A program made the translations under genes and the position numbers. The notes under the pieces are model-generated. The model did no database searches, had not been told where the DNA came from, and saw only the letters and a list, made by a program, of their open reading frames with translations. A stretch of DNA of 64,000 nucleotides from Christensenella intestinihominis (GTDB taxonomy: Bacteria; Bacillota; Clostridia; Christensenellales; Christensenellaceae): the NCBI RefSeq assembly GCF_001678845.1, contig NZ_MAIQ01000011.1, positions 1-64,000 of the forward strand. The letters run 5' to 3'. Positions 7,253-16,145 of the stretch are shown here, piece by piece; the first letter of the stretch is position 1, and the number at the start of each line of letters is the position of its first letter.

Positions 7253-7445
7253 CTAATGTAGTGCTGTGTCCGTTGGCTGGCAAGGCAGCTACGGTTCTCG
7301 CTCTTGCCTTTTCTATGAGGATAGTCTTTTCAAGTGTTTCAACTGCATACTCCAGCTGCTCTACTTCTTCAGCTTCCAGGCCTGGTATATCCGCCATTGC
7401 CTTTATGATTGTGATTGCGCCTTTCAGCTTTTCGATATCTGTCAT
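7248..7445 (-). CDS. Small helical ORF of unknown function (65 residues)
   Basis: Starts MTDIEKLKGAITIIK and continues as a probable two-helix hairpin (GLEAEEVEQLEYAVETLEKT). The last about 15 residues (ALPANGHSTTLA) run into repeat-like DNA and look non-conserved. GGAAAGG lies eight bases before the ATG. The gene begins just after the ftsZ terminator and no promoter was found, so expression would rely on readthrough. An upstream in-frame extension to 7628 crosses the terminator and is unlikely. Confidence 0.5.
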   Translation of the reverse strand: MTDIEKLKGAITIIKAMADIPGLEAEEVEQLEYAVETLEKTILIEKARARTVAALPANGHSTTLA

Positions 7446-7490
7446 GAGTAGTGCCTTTCCGACTGGGCCTTTGCGCCTTCTGGTGGCAAT

Positions 7491-7519
7491 AAAAAAAGGC
7501 CAGTCCGATAAGACTAACC
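7491..7519 (-). terminator. Terminator of the dcw operon, after ftsZ
   Basis: An 8-bp stem GGTTAGTC / GACTGGCC (two G-U pairs) followed by seven T, about 105 bases past the ftsZ stop. The 7520-7624 interval shows no gene. Confidence 0.75.
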
Positions 7520-7624
7520 TTGTTTGCTCTGCTTGTTCTTTGGTTGCTTTATTCTGTGGTTTTTGACTGCTGCAATGAGATATTCTACAACAAATGCTCA
7601 ATAATGCTTGAGTCATCACATGGG

Positions 7625-8839
7625 TCAATAGTCGGTGCGGTTCCTCCTGGGCTTCTTTTTCAGGAAGGATGGAATCTCAAGGTCTTCGTCTCCAAACGTT
7701 TCCAACGGCTCAGGCTCTTTCACCCCGGATTCCTTTAATTCCGGCATAGGTGCGGTGCCCGTATTCAGGGTCGCTTTTTCACGATGGGGAATCGGCGGTT
7801 CCAGATTCAGGGATACTTCATCCGTAAATTCGATTTTCTCCTCTACCTTTTGCTTCTGCACCTTGGGCATACCCACCGTTTCCGGTGCGTCAAAGCCAGT
7901 CGCAATCACTGTAATGCGAACCTCGTCATCAAGCGACGGATCGATACATACGCCGAAGAAAACATCCGCCTCCGGATCGGCCCCTTCCTGAATGATCTTC
8001 GCCGCTTCCTGTATCTCATACATTCCAAGGGAGGGATCGCCCGTCACATTAAATATAATCCCCCGTGCGCCTTCAATTGTTGTATCAAGCAGCGGACTGT
8101 TGATCGCCTGTTTCGCCGCTTCCACCGTTTTGTTTTCGCCATAGCCGATCCCAATTCCCATATGGGCGATGCCGCGCAGGGTCATGACCTTTTTCACATC
8201 TGCAAAGTCCAGGTTGATAAGGGCGGGCTTGCCAATCAGGTCGATAATACCCTGAATCCCCTGGCGCAGCACGTCATCCGCTACGCGAAAAGCGTCGACA
8301 AGCGGCGTGTCCTTCCCAACCGTATTGAGCAGCTTATCGTTCGGAATCGTCACAATCGTATCTACAACCGATTTTAAATCCTCGAAACCCGCTTCCGCCG
8401 CTTTTGCACGCGGATGTCCTTCAAACCAGAAAGGCTTCGTAACAAAACCGATCGTAAGGCATCCGTCTTCCTTTGCAATTTCTGCAATTACGGGGGCCGC
8501 ACCCGTTCCAGTACCGCCGCCAAGGCCGCACGACACAAACACAAGGTCGGCGCCTTTTACAACCTGCTCCAGCTCATCACGGCTTTCCTCCGCCGCCTTG
8601 CGGCCGGTTGCCGGGTCCGCGCCGGAACCAAGGCCCTTCGTAAGCTTTTCGCCAATCTGTATCTTCTGGTCGGCCTTTGACAGGAAAAGAGCCTGCTTAT
8701 CGGTATTTACAGCAATAAGCTCCGCTCCCTTCACGCCAAATTCTATCATTCTGTTGACAGCATTGTTACCCGCACCGCCAACACCGAAAACACGAATTTT
8801 CGCAAAATTTTCGCTGTTATTATCAAATTCGAGTGACAT
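7625..8839 (-). CDS. ftsZ: Cell division tubulin homologue FtsZ
   Basis: 404 residues. The GTP-binding glycine loops are at 21-25 (GGAGN) and 107-113 (GGGTGTG tubulin signature); the T7 loop carrying the catalytic acidic residues is NLDFADVK at about 208. A variable linker (330-385) leads to the C-terminal tail [11 protein letters not shown], the peptide that binds FtsA and other partners. It polymerises into the Z-ring at midcell. AAGGAGG precedes the ATG by seven bases. It is the last gene of the dcw cluster, next to ftsA. Confidence 0.98.
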   Translation of the reverse strand: MSLEFDNNSENFAKIRVFGVGGAGNNAVNRMIEFGVKGAELIAVNTDKQALFLSKADQKIQIGEKLTKGLGSGADPATGRKAAEESRDELEQVVKGADLVFVSCGLGGGTGTGAAPVIAEIAKEDGCLTIGFVTKPFWFEGHPRAKAAEAGFEDLKSVVDTIVTIPNDKLLNTVGKDTPLVDAFRVADDVLRQGIQGIIDLIGKPALINLDFADVKKVMTLRGIAHMGIGIGYGENKTVEAAKQAINSPLLDTTIEGARGIIFNVTGDPSLGMYEIQEAAKIIQEGADPEADVFFGVCIDPSLDDEVRITVIATGFDAPETVGMPKVQKQKVEEKIEFTDEVSLNLEPPIPHREKATLNTGTAPMPELKESGVKEPEPLETFGDEDLEIPSFLKKKPRRNRTDY

Positions 8840-8865
8840 TTGTTTTCCTCCTTGATATGGATAAA

Positions 8866-10047
8866 TTATTCAAACAGTACATCCTTCTCTTTTCCAAAAA
8901 GCCCTTTCTTTTTGGCTGGTGGCTTGCTTTGAATGTAACCGTCATACGCATATTGCATAAGCGCATACGCCGAATGCATATCCGGCGGCTGCAGCTTTGT
9001 ATTCGGAACCTTGATCAAAGACGGAATCCTGCCCGACACTGCCCGGAAAAAGCTATCCGAGCCTTTCATAAAGGCAAGCCCTCCGCCCGTAAGGTAAACG
9101 TTGATTTTCCTGCCGATCTTTGCTTCCGCCATAGCGACGTGCTGGTCAATATATGTGATCAGGTGTTCTACACGCGCGTCAATAATTTCTTTGAGAAGAT
9201 CATAAGGATATTTTTTCAGCTTTCCTTCCGAGTCTTTCGCAAACAACTGGGAAATACTGTTATTATCGCTTAACCCAAACGTATAGCGGCGTTTCAGCTG
9301 CTCCGCCGTTTCCGCCTCAACCTTCATGGCATAAGAGATATCGTTCGTGATATGGCCGCCTCCCATCGGAATGGTGGCAAAATACAAAATGGAATCGCCA
9401 TACACAAGCGAAACATTTGTACTGTAGTAACCAATATCCACCAACGCCGCAAAGGAATCCCGTTTTTCAGCGGAAAGCAGGTAGAGCGCCTCGGCAAGGG
9501 GCTCCGGAATAAAATAATCAACCCGGACTCCCAAATGGTTCAAAAGGTCCATGACGTCTTTTAAGAAAAATTTATTTGCGAAGGTAAAGGAAACACATCC
9601 GCGCAGATTCTTTGTCGGGATATCGTAAGGTTCCAGATAGATATTCTTATCATCGAGCAGGAACCATGCAGGCCACTCGTGCACAAGGGTAAGGTCGTCG
9701 AGAATATCAAAGCGCCGCGCACGGTCAACCAGGCGGTCGATATCACGCTCGGAAACCCTTCCCTTTACGGGCACCTGGGCAGTTTGCGTAATAACCTTAA
9801 TAAAAGAACCCGGTATCCCGACATCAGCGCTTCTGATGCGGAATCCGGTTTGACGTTCGCATGACTCCAGGGCCTGCTCCAAGGCATAGATTACATTCTT
9901 GGAATCCACCCAATTTGATTTTTTAATACCTGCATAAGGAATTTGCGCGTACCCTAAAACCTCCAGCCCCATACGCTGCTTTTTCTCAGCGACAGTGCAG
10001 GCAATCTTCGATGTACCGAATTCGATAACCGTTTTGAAATCTCTCAT
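8866..10047 (-). CDS. ftsA: Cell division protein FtsA
   Basis: 393-residue actin-like ATPase that tethers FtsZ to the membrane. Phosphate-binding loops are [13 protein letters not shown] near residue 7 and [13 protein letters not shown] near 207; the adenosine motif is [10 protein letters not shown]. The C-terminus is a basic-hydrophobic segment ([15 protein letters not shown]) fitting the membrane-targeting helix. The first loop reads EFGTS where IDIGTS is usual, so the Asp is replaced by Glu. A weak promoter precedes it. It lies 26 bases upstream of ftsZ. Confidence 0.93.
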   Translation of the reverse strand: MRDFKTVIEFGTSKIACTVAEKKQRMGLEVLGYAQIPYAGIKKSNWVDSKNVIYALEQALESCERQTGFRIRSADVGIPGSFIKVITQTAQVPVKGRVSERDIDRLVDRARRFDILDDLTLVHEWPAWFLLDDKNIYLEPYDIPTKNLRGCVSFTFANKFFLKDVMDLLNHLGVRVDYFIPEPLAEALYLLSAEKRDSFAALVDIGYYSTNVSLVYGDSILYFATIPMGGGHITNDISYAMKVEAETAEQLKRRYTFGLSDNNSISQLFAKDSEGKLKKYPYDLLKEIIDARVEHLITYIDQHVAMAEAKIGRKINVYLTGGGLAFMKGSDSFFRAVSGRIPSLIKVPNTKLQPPDMHSAYALMQYAYDGYIQSKPPAKKKGLFGKEKDVLFE

Positions 10048-10102
10048 TCAAAAACCAACCTTAGCGTCCCGTTTCCGTTCTCTATAAGAAACCATTATGC
10101 AT

Positions 10103-10131
10103 ATAATATCACATTTATTTGGAAAACAAAA
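10103..10131 (-). promoter_or_regulatory. Possible promoter for ftsA-ftsZ
   Basis: TATTAT (10103-10108) with a poor -35, TTTTGT (10126-10131), at 17 bases, in the 152-base gap between ftsQ and ftsA, the largest gap in the cluster. A separate ftsAZ promoter would be normal. Weak match. Confidence 0.4.
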
Positions 10132-10199
10132 CACTTTTGTATATTTTTTGACATATTTACCGCATCCAAACGAACTGATTTACAGCGGGAATAAAGGAC

Positions 10200-11054
10200 T
10201 TATTCGCCATCGTTGCCCGCATCAGGATCGGTATCTTCCCCGTTCGGCTGCGCAGTATTGTCCGCCGGAGCCTGCGCCCCATCGTCCTGCGGCATCGCCG
10301 TACTATTCTCATTCAGTTGGTAGGTCGCCGATATTCCCATCGTTACATCCAGGATTCCCGTTGTGTTTCCGCCGCTCGCGGCAAGTTTTGGAATCATACG
10401 TTTAATCATTTTCACTTTATCGGTAACCTTATCGGATTGTCCGAATTTAATTTCCAGGCCATCCCGGGTTTTCATTTTGATATTGTTGATATCCGTTAAG
10501 TCAATCGTCTCCATCAAATCTTTAATTTCCTTATCCTCAAGCGCATTCATCATTTCCGTATAAACGGTAAGCTTAAAGCTGTCCTGCGTGGAAATCTGTT
10601 TGCCAAGATTGATCGCATCGATTGCAAAACCCGTTACCGCAGGGTAAGGTTCCGCCGGTGAATCCGTCAGCATCTCCAATACGTTTGCATTCACATCCAC
10701 AAGGAGATACTGGTCCGCATATGGTATTACCGACACCGGCCTACGCTCTGTGACGGTCACAACCAGGGTTTTCGGATACTGCTTTGTGATGCTGTTCACT
10801 TCGAGGTACGGTTCCGTCTCTATCTTCTCTTTGATTTCATTCGTATCTACAAAAAACATATGCGTTTTCGGTTGTATATCTGCCAGTTTTGCAATATCCC
10901 CATTGGAAAATGCCGGATGGTCGCCTTCCACTTTAATATCTTCAACCTGAAAATAAGCATATGTAAAATAGCCGGCTCCCGCAAGGATTAAAACCACCAG
11001 CACGACTGTCAATATCGTTTTTCCTACACTGTGCGCTTTTCGACGTTCCTTCAT
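10200..11054 (-). CDS. ftsQ: Cell division protein FtsQ/DivIB
   Basis: 284-residue type II membrane protein: a short basic cytoplasmic start (MKERRKAHS), one membrane segment at about 13-33 (ILTVVLVVLILAGAGYFTY), a POTRA domain (VEDIKVEGDHPAFSNGDI) and the FtsQ beta domain (RRPVSVIPYADQYLLVD). The last about 25 residues are an acidic, Asp/Gly-rich tail. It links early and late divisome proteins and contacts FtsL/FtsB. GGAGG precedes the ATG; the gene follows ftsW by ten bases. Confidence 0.92.
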   Translation of the reverse strand: MKERRKAHSVGKTILTVVLVVLILAGAGYFTYAYFQVEDIKVEGDHPAFSNGDIAKLADIQPKTHMFFVDTNEIKEKIETEPYLEVNSITKQYPKTLVVTVTERRPVSVIPYADQYLLVDVNANVLEMLTDSPAEPYPAVTGFAIDAINLGKQISTQDSFKLTVYTEMMNALEDKEIKDLMETIDLTDINNIKMKTRDGLEIKFGQSDKVTDKVKMIKRMIPKLAASGGNTTGILDVTMGISATYQLNENSTAMPQDDGAQAPADNTAQPNGEDTDPDAGNDGE

Positions 11055-11064
11055 GACTCCTCCA

Positions 11065-12219
11065 TTATGTCCTCTGGCGCGCTGTGCTTGCCATCATAAT
11101 ACGCCTGCCCTGTTTTGATATATTCAGCAGTATTCCAATCATGCTCATAAATATAACCAACGAAGAACTTCCATAGCTGATAAACGGCAGGGATACGCCC
11201 GTCGGCGGCAAGGACGCCGTCACCACGCCCACATTTACCACCACCTGCAGTCCAATCAGCGTGACAATCCCCGTCGCGAGCATCGTTCCAAAAATATCCG
11301 GCGCAGTTGCCGCAACCTTAATGCCCCTATAGATCAGGAACACAAACAGGGCAAGCAGCAAAACCGCCCCGATCAAACCCAATTCCTCCGCAATAATCGA
11401 AAAAATAAAATCCGACTCCCCATAAGGAAGCCATGAAAGCTTTTGTGTCCCGTTTCCTATCCCCTGCCCAAACAATCCGCCCGAGCCGATGCCATACAGG
11501 GACTGGATCACCTGATAGCCGTCCCCGGTCGGATTCTGCCAAGGGTCCATAAAAGAAGCAAGCCGCGCGACCCGGTAAGGTTCCTGTACCATAAGCACGA
11601 TTCCGCCAATAACGCCGATACCGCCCAGGGCTGCAAGGTGCCAGCCCTTTACCCCGCCTACAAAGATCATGATAAATGTAAGCGCCGCAAGCACAATGAT
11701 TGCCGAATAATTCGGCTGTAAGTACAGAAGCACGCAGATCGGCAAGAGTACGAGGAGCGGCGGCAGCATACCATAACGGAAGGTGCTCATACGGTTACGG
11801 TTGATATAAATTGAAGACGCAATAAAGATAATCAGTGCAATCTTCGCAATTTCCGCCGGCTGGATACTGATTCCAAGAACCCTGATCCAGCGGGATGAGC
11901 CATTGAGGGTCACCCCCACGCCGGGAACAAGCACCGCAAGCAGAAATACCCCGGCAATTGCCAAAATAATGTAGCGAAGCTTGAATAATTTTTTATAATC
12001 GAAAAAGGTAAAGAAAATCATGGCGGCAAGGCCGATCGCCGCCCCGAAAAGCTGTTTTTTGAACAGGTACAGGCCGTCGTAATTGTAATCCTTGGAGGCC
12101 TGCGCCATATAATAGCTGGCGCTGAACACCATGATTACTCCATATGCAATTAATATCAGCGTTACGATCAATATTGAATAATCGATCGAACCCTTTTGTA
12201 AAATACTTTTTTTTTGCAT
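11065..12219 (-). CDS. ftsW: SEDS peptidoglycan polymerase FtsW
   Basis: 384 residues with about ten membrane segments. The SEDS signatures are present: MVFSASYYMA in helix 1, LNGSSRWI, the extracytoplasmic loop GQGIGNGTQKLSWLPYGESDFIF with the conserved Asp, and SYGSSSLV near the end. FtsW polymerises lipid II at the septum together with a class B PBP. The position usually His before the loop Asp is Glu here (GESDF). The ATG abuts the murD stop, implying coupled translation. Catalytically it looks intact, unlike the PBP in the same cluster. Confidence 0.93.
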   Translation of the reverse strand: MQKKSILQKGSIDYSILIVTLILIAYGVIMVFSASYYMAQASKDYNYDGLYLFKKQLFGAAIGLAAMIFFTFFDYKKLFKLRYIILAIAGVFLLAVLVPGVGVTLNGSSRWIRVLGISIQPAEIAKIALIIFIASSIYINRNRMSTFRYGMLPPLLVLLPICVLLYLQPNYSAIIVLAALTFIMIFVGGVKGWHLAALGGIGVIGGIVLMVQEPYRVARLASFMDPWQNPTGDGYQVIQSLYGIGSGGLFGQGIGNGTQKLSWLPYGESDFIFSIIAEELGLIGAVLLLALFVFLIYRGIKVAATAPDIFGTMLATGIVTLIGLQVVVNVGVVTASLPPTGVSLPFISYGSSSLVIFMSMIGILLNISKQGRRIMMASTARQRT

Positions 12220-12220
12220 A

Positions 12221-13576
12221 TTAAAGTCCGTTCACAATTTCTTTGAAAATACGTCCCCGCTCTTCAAAATTTTCGAACATATCCCAACTGGCGCAGGCCG
12301 GGGACAGCAGTACATTATCTCCCTCATCCGCTATGCTGTAGGCTTTCAGCACAGCGTCTTCAAAGCCGTTTGCCCGGATATAATTCTGATACCCGCAGGC
12401 TTCCGCCGCATCGATCAGCTTTCCGGCGGTATCGCCAAGCACGATTACCGCTTTAATCATAGGCGTAAATGCCTGGTATAACGGCACAAAATCGCTTTTC
12501 TTGTCATATCCTCCGAGGATAAGCACAGTCGGGCGGTCCATCGCCCGGATCGCATTCAGCGTCGCATCCGGGTTCGTTCCTTTCGAGTCGTTAATAAATG
12601 TAACGCCGTTCACCGAACGCACAAACTCGATGCGGTGTTCTACGCCTGGAAAAGTCCTAAGCGTGTCGGCAATCACATCCGCCGATATCCCATACAAACA
12701 CGCCAGGACCGTTGCCGCAAGTGCATTTTCAAGATTATGCCGCCCGGGAATCCGAAGCTCTTTTGCGGGCATAATATCCATTTCTTTTCCATCTAGTGAG
12801 AAATGAATGATGCCATCCTTTACATAAGCCCCATTCGGAGGAAACGCCGCCGCGCTGAACCAAACAACCTTCGCTTTGATCTGCGTCTCCAGGCCCCTTA
12901 CAATGTCATTGTCATAATTCAATACGCAGTAATCTTCCCGGGTTTGATTTTTAAAAATTTTTGCTTTTGCCGCAATATAGTTTTCCATCGTCCCGTAACG
13001 GTCCAGATGATCCTCTGTAATATTAAGGATCGCACTTTCACGCGGACGGTATGATTCTATCGTATCGAGCTGCAGTGCCGCCGTTTCCGCGACCACAACA
13101 TCTCCCGGATTCGTCTGCATCGCCTCTTGCGTGATCGGCACTCCAATGTTTCCAAGCACATGCGTGGGAATTCCCGCATTTTTAAAAATTTCACCTGTCA
13201 GGGCTGTTGTTGTGGTCTTGCCGTTCGTCCCCGTAATCGCAATAAAATCCGCCTTGGAAACCGCAAATCCCAATTCAATTTCAGCGATAACCCGTTTTCC
13301 AAGTTCATAAGCCCTGCGGATAAAAGGCAGCCCCAGCGGAACTCCCGGACTCAGTACAAGAATATCCATTTCCGAAACCATATCCGTCGGGTCCTGCCCC
13401 AGCATGTCGTGATAGGAAAGCCCGTCCAGCTCACGAAGAAGTTCCTCCGGCAGGTCTTCCCGCTTCTTCACATCGTAAATTGTCACGTCGGCGCCAAGCC
13501 TGCACAAGAGCGCGGCGGAAGAGACGCCGCTTTTCGCCATTCCGATGACCAGTACTTTCTTATTTTTGTAATCCAT
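12221..13576 (-). CDS. murD: UDP-N-acetylmuramoyl-L-alanine--D-glutamate ligase
   Basis: 451-residue Mur ligase. The N-terminal Rossmann part (KVLVIGMAKSGVSSA) binds UDP-MurNAc-Ala, the central domain has the ATP loop AITGTNGKTTTT at about 113, and the C-terminal domain carries FINDSKGTNPDA and LSPACASWDMF, both MurD signatures. It adds D-Glu in the cytoplasmic peptidoglycan precursor pathway. AGGAGG precedes the ATG. The length is normal. Confidence 0.97.
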   Translation of the reverse strand: MDYKNKKVLVIGMAKSGVSSAALLCRLGADVTIYDVKKREDLPEELLRELDGLSYHDMLGQDPTDMVSEMDILVLSPGVPLGLPFIRRAYELGKRVIAEIELGFAVSKADFIAITGTNGKTTTTALTGEIFKNAGIPTHVLGNIGVPITQEAMQTNPGDVVVAETAALQLDTIESYRPRESAILNITEDHLDRYGTMENYIAAKAKIFKNQTREDYCVLNYDNDIVRGLETQIKAKVVWFSAAAFPPNGAYVKDGIIHFSLDGKEMDIMPAKELRIPGRHNLENALAATVLACLYGISADVIADTLRTFPGVEHRIEFVRSVNGVTFINDSKGTNPDATLNAIRAMDRPTVLILGGYDKKSDFVPLYQAFTPMIKAVIVLGDTAGKLIDAAEACGYQNYIRANGFEDAVLKAYSIADEGDNVLLSPACASWDMFENFEERGRIFKEIVNGL

Positions 13577-13597
13577 AATCTGCCTCCTGAAGTACGT

Positions 13598-14608
13598 TTA
13601 AAACGAGAAGAAAAACATCAGAAATGCTCCGATACACAAAAGAGTCGTGGCAATCATATAACCCGTTACGACCTGTGTTTCGCTTGCCCCGCCCAGTTCA
13701 AAGTGATGATGCAGGGGGGCCATACGAAATACACGCTTCCCGCGCAATTTAAAGGACCCGACCTGTATAATGACCGACACTGCTGAAAGCACGAACATAA
13801 AGCCCATAATCGCCAGGAAAAGCTGCATTCCCGTCGCAATTCCCATCGCTGTAAGCGCCGCGCCGAGTGCGAATGCCCCGGTGTCTCCCATGAAAACCTT
13901 CGCCGGATGCACATTGAAACACAGAAAGGCAATGCAGGAGCCGGCCACCGCCGCCGTAAACATCGTCATATTCGACATATCGGTAACAACTTCCGCATCT
14001 GTCACCACGACCGCCCCCATCACGCTCAACACGAAGATAAGCAGGAATGTAGACGAATTAATCAGCGTAATGCCTGTGGCAAGGCCGTCGAGGCCGTCCG
14101 TCAGGTTGACGCTGTTTACCATAGCGAGAAGCACAAACATCGTAAACGGAATGAACCCGATTCCAAGCTGCCAATCGGAAGCGAAGGGTATCATCACAAA
14201 GTCAATCCCCAGCCAATAATACGCAAGGCAGGCAACAATTGCCGCAGCGATAAGCTGCAAAACAATTTTCTGCCATGCCCGCAGGCCAAGGGAGCGCTTC
14301 TTGAAAAGCTTTAACCCGTCGTCCAGAAAGCCGATGACCGTAAACGCCAAAACCGTAATGACTGCAAATAGCGTATATTTGATATCTCCCGACGAAAAAA
14401 TGAAGCTGGATGCAATAATGCCCACCAGCATCGCAATCCCGCCCATGGTAGGCGTGCCTTCCTTAACCAGATGCGTCTTGGGCCCGTCGTCGCGCACATG
14501 CTGGCCCGCCTTTGCCTTTTTTAAAATGGGAATCAATATTTTTGACGCCACAAACGTAATCACAAAAGCAATTAAAACCGTAAGCAGCATCCCTGTTATA
14601 AAATTCAT
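13598..14608 (-). CDS. mraY: Phospho-N-acetylmuramoyl-pentapeptide transferase
   Basis: 336 residues with about ten membrane helices. Signatures are GPKTHLVKEGTPTMGG near residue 43, the catalytic DDGLKLFKKRSLGL, NSVNLTDGLDGLATG, and MGDTGAFALG with the HHHFELGG loop near the C-terminus. It makes lipid I at the inner face of the membrane. In most Firmicutes murF lies between murE and mraY, but here mraY follows murE by 24 bases. Confidence 0.97.
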   Translation of the reverse strand: MNFITGMLLTVLIAFVITFVASKILIPILKKAKAGQHVRDDGPKTHLVKEGTPTMGGIAMLVGIIASSFIFSSGDIKYTLFAVITVLAFTVIGFLDDGLKLFKKRSLGLRAWQKIVLQLIAAAIVACLAYYWLGIDFVMIPFASDWQLGIGFIPFTMFVLLAMVNSVNLTDGLDGLATGITLINSSTFLLIFVLSVMGAVVVTDAEVVTDMSNMTMFTAAVAGSCIAFLCFNVHPAKVFMGDTGAFALGAALTAMGIATGMQLFLAIMGFMFVLSAVSVIIQVGSFKLRGKRVFRMAPLHHHFELGGASETQVVTGYMIATTLLCIGAFLMFFFSF

Positions 14609-14632
14609 AGACCGTCGATCCTCGGTTTTCCT

Positions 14633-16090
14633 TTATTTTCTTACAGGCCCGAGCCTGTTCATTATTTCCTCAACGATTACCTTTTCATCAAAGTCATGCT
14701 TTACGCCTTTGATTTCCTGGTAATCCTCGTGCCCCTTGCCCGCCAGAAGGATTACGTCGTCCTTCTGCGCGTTGCGAATTGCATATTCGATCGCTTCCCT
14801 GCGGTTTTCAATACAAATATACTTCCCGTCCGTCTTTTTTATGCCTTCTTCAATTTGCGCCATAATGGCCACCGGCTCTTCAAACCGCGGATTATCCGAG
14901 GTGATAATCGTAAAGTCGGAACGTTCCCCTGCAATTTCCCCCATAATGGCCCGTTTCCCGGAGTCCCGGTTGCCGCCGCACCCGAAAATCGTTACCACCC
15001 GTGCGGGGGCAAAGCTTTTGGCCGTATCGAGCGCATTTTTCAGGCTGTCCGGCGTATGGGCGTAATCCAAAATAATACTGAACTCATGGCCATGTGTATT
15101 AAGCGGTTCAAAGCGTCCTGCAACCGGCTTCATATTCTTCAGCCCCTGCTCGATACAATAGCTGTCGATCCCGGCAGCATTGGCCGCCACAATTGCAGCC
15201 ATCGCATTATAGACGGTAAAATAGCCGGGAATCGGAACCTCGATATGCAAATCCCGCCCGTCAATTTCAACTGAAAACTTTGTCTTTTCATGCGTGAGCT
15301 CTAACTCCTTGGCCGCATATTGGATGGGCTGGAGCACACTATATTTCACAACCTCGCGTTTCGCCGCGCCCATCATATTGGCCGCGCTGTCGTCGTCAAT
15401 ATTAATCACGGAGATTTCCGACTGCTCAAACAGCATGCTTTTTGCCTGGATGTAATTATCCCATGTTTCATGAAAATCAAGGTGGTCCTGCGTCAGGTTT
15501 GTAAAAATTCCAATATCAAAATCAATTCCGTAAACACGTTTCAGAACCAGCGAATGCGAAGACACTTCCATCGCCAGCACTTCGCAGCCATCATCCGCCA
15601 TTTCTTTTAAAAGCCGCTGCAGGTCGACCGATTCGGGGGTTGTGCGCTCCGTATGGATCACTTTATCCCCCACCATATTACGAATGGTCCCGATGAGGCC
15701 GACCTTCATGTCCGCCTGCTCCGCAATGGCTTTAAGCATATACGTAGTCGTCGTTTTTCCGTTTGTTCCCGTAACGCCGATCATTTTCATACGCCGCGCA
15801 GGATAATCAAAAAACCGGCAGGCAGCAAGCGCCATCGTTTCCCTGTCATTTTTCACAACGACCTGCGGCACATCGATGCCTTCCTGATATTCTGTTACGA
15901 CAAGTGCCGCGGCTCCTTTTTTTGCCGCATCCGGCGCGTATTTGTGTCCGTCCTCGGAAAATCCGGAAATGCAAAAGAAAAGGTCTCCTTTTCGTACTTT
16001 TCGGGAATCATATTTCAAATCCTTTATCTCTGTTTCCCCGTCCCCATATAGTTCACAGGCTATGTCGCGAAACAATTCATTTAATGTCAT
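14633..16090 (-). CDS. murE: UDP-MurNAc-tripeptide synthetase MurE (meso-DAP type)
   Basis: 485-residue Mur ligase with ATP loop GVTGTNGKTTTTYM, catalytic-region NLTQDHLDFH, and the substrate motif SDNPRFEEP. DNPR in this position is the signature for adding meso-diaminopimelate rather than lysine. The start is taken as ATG 16090: GGGAGG abuts the earlier in-frame ATG (16099) and sits nine bases before this one. It lies between the PBP gene and mraY. Confidence 0.96.
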   Translation of the reverse strand: MTLNELFRDIACELYGDGETEIKDLKYDSRKVRKGDLFFCISGFSEDGHKYAPDAAKKGAAALVVTEYQEGIDVPQVVVKNDRETMALAACRFFDYPARRMKMIGVTGTNGKTTTTYMLKAIAEQADMKVGLIGTIRNMVGDKVIHTERTTPESVDLQRLLKEMADDGCEVLAMEVSSHSLVLKRVYGIDFDIGIFTNLTQDHLDFHETWDNYIQAKSMLFEQSEISVINIDDDSAANMMGAAKREVVKYSVLQPIQYAAKELELTHEKTKFSVEIDGRDLHIEVPIPGYFTVYNAMAAIVAANAAGIDSYCIEQGLKNMKPVAGRFEPLNTHGHEFSIILDYAHTPDSLKNALDTAKSFAPARVVTIFGCGGNRDSGKRAIMGEIAGERSDFTIITSDNPRFEEPVAIMAQIEEGIKKTDGKYICIENRREAIEYAIRNAQKDDVILLAGKGHEDYQEIKGVKHDFDEKVIVEEIMNRLGPVRK

Positions 16091-16145
16091 TTTCTGCATC
16101 CTCCCGAAATCCGGATTTTATTATACCACAAAGTATTGTATCCTT

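Noticed and set aside
7446-7628. N-terminal extension of the 65-residue ORF up to 7628
   Set aside because: It would run through the ftsZ terminator and overlap the ftsZ end. The ATG at 7445 has its own GGAAAGG.
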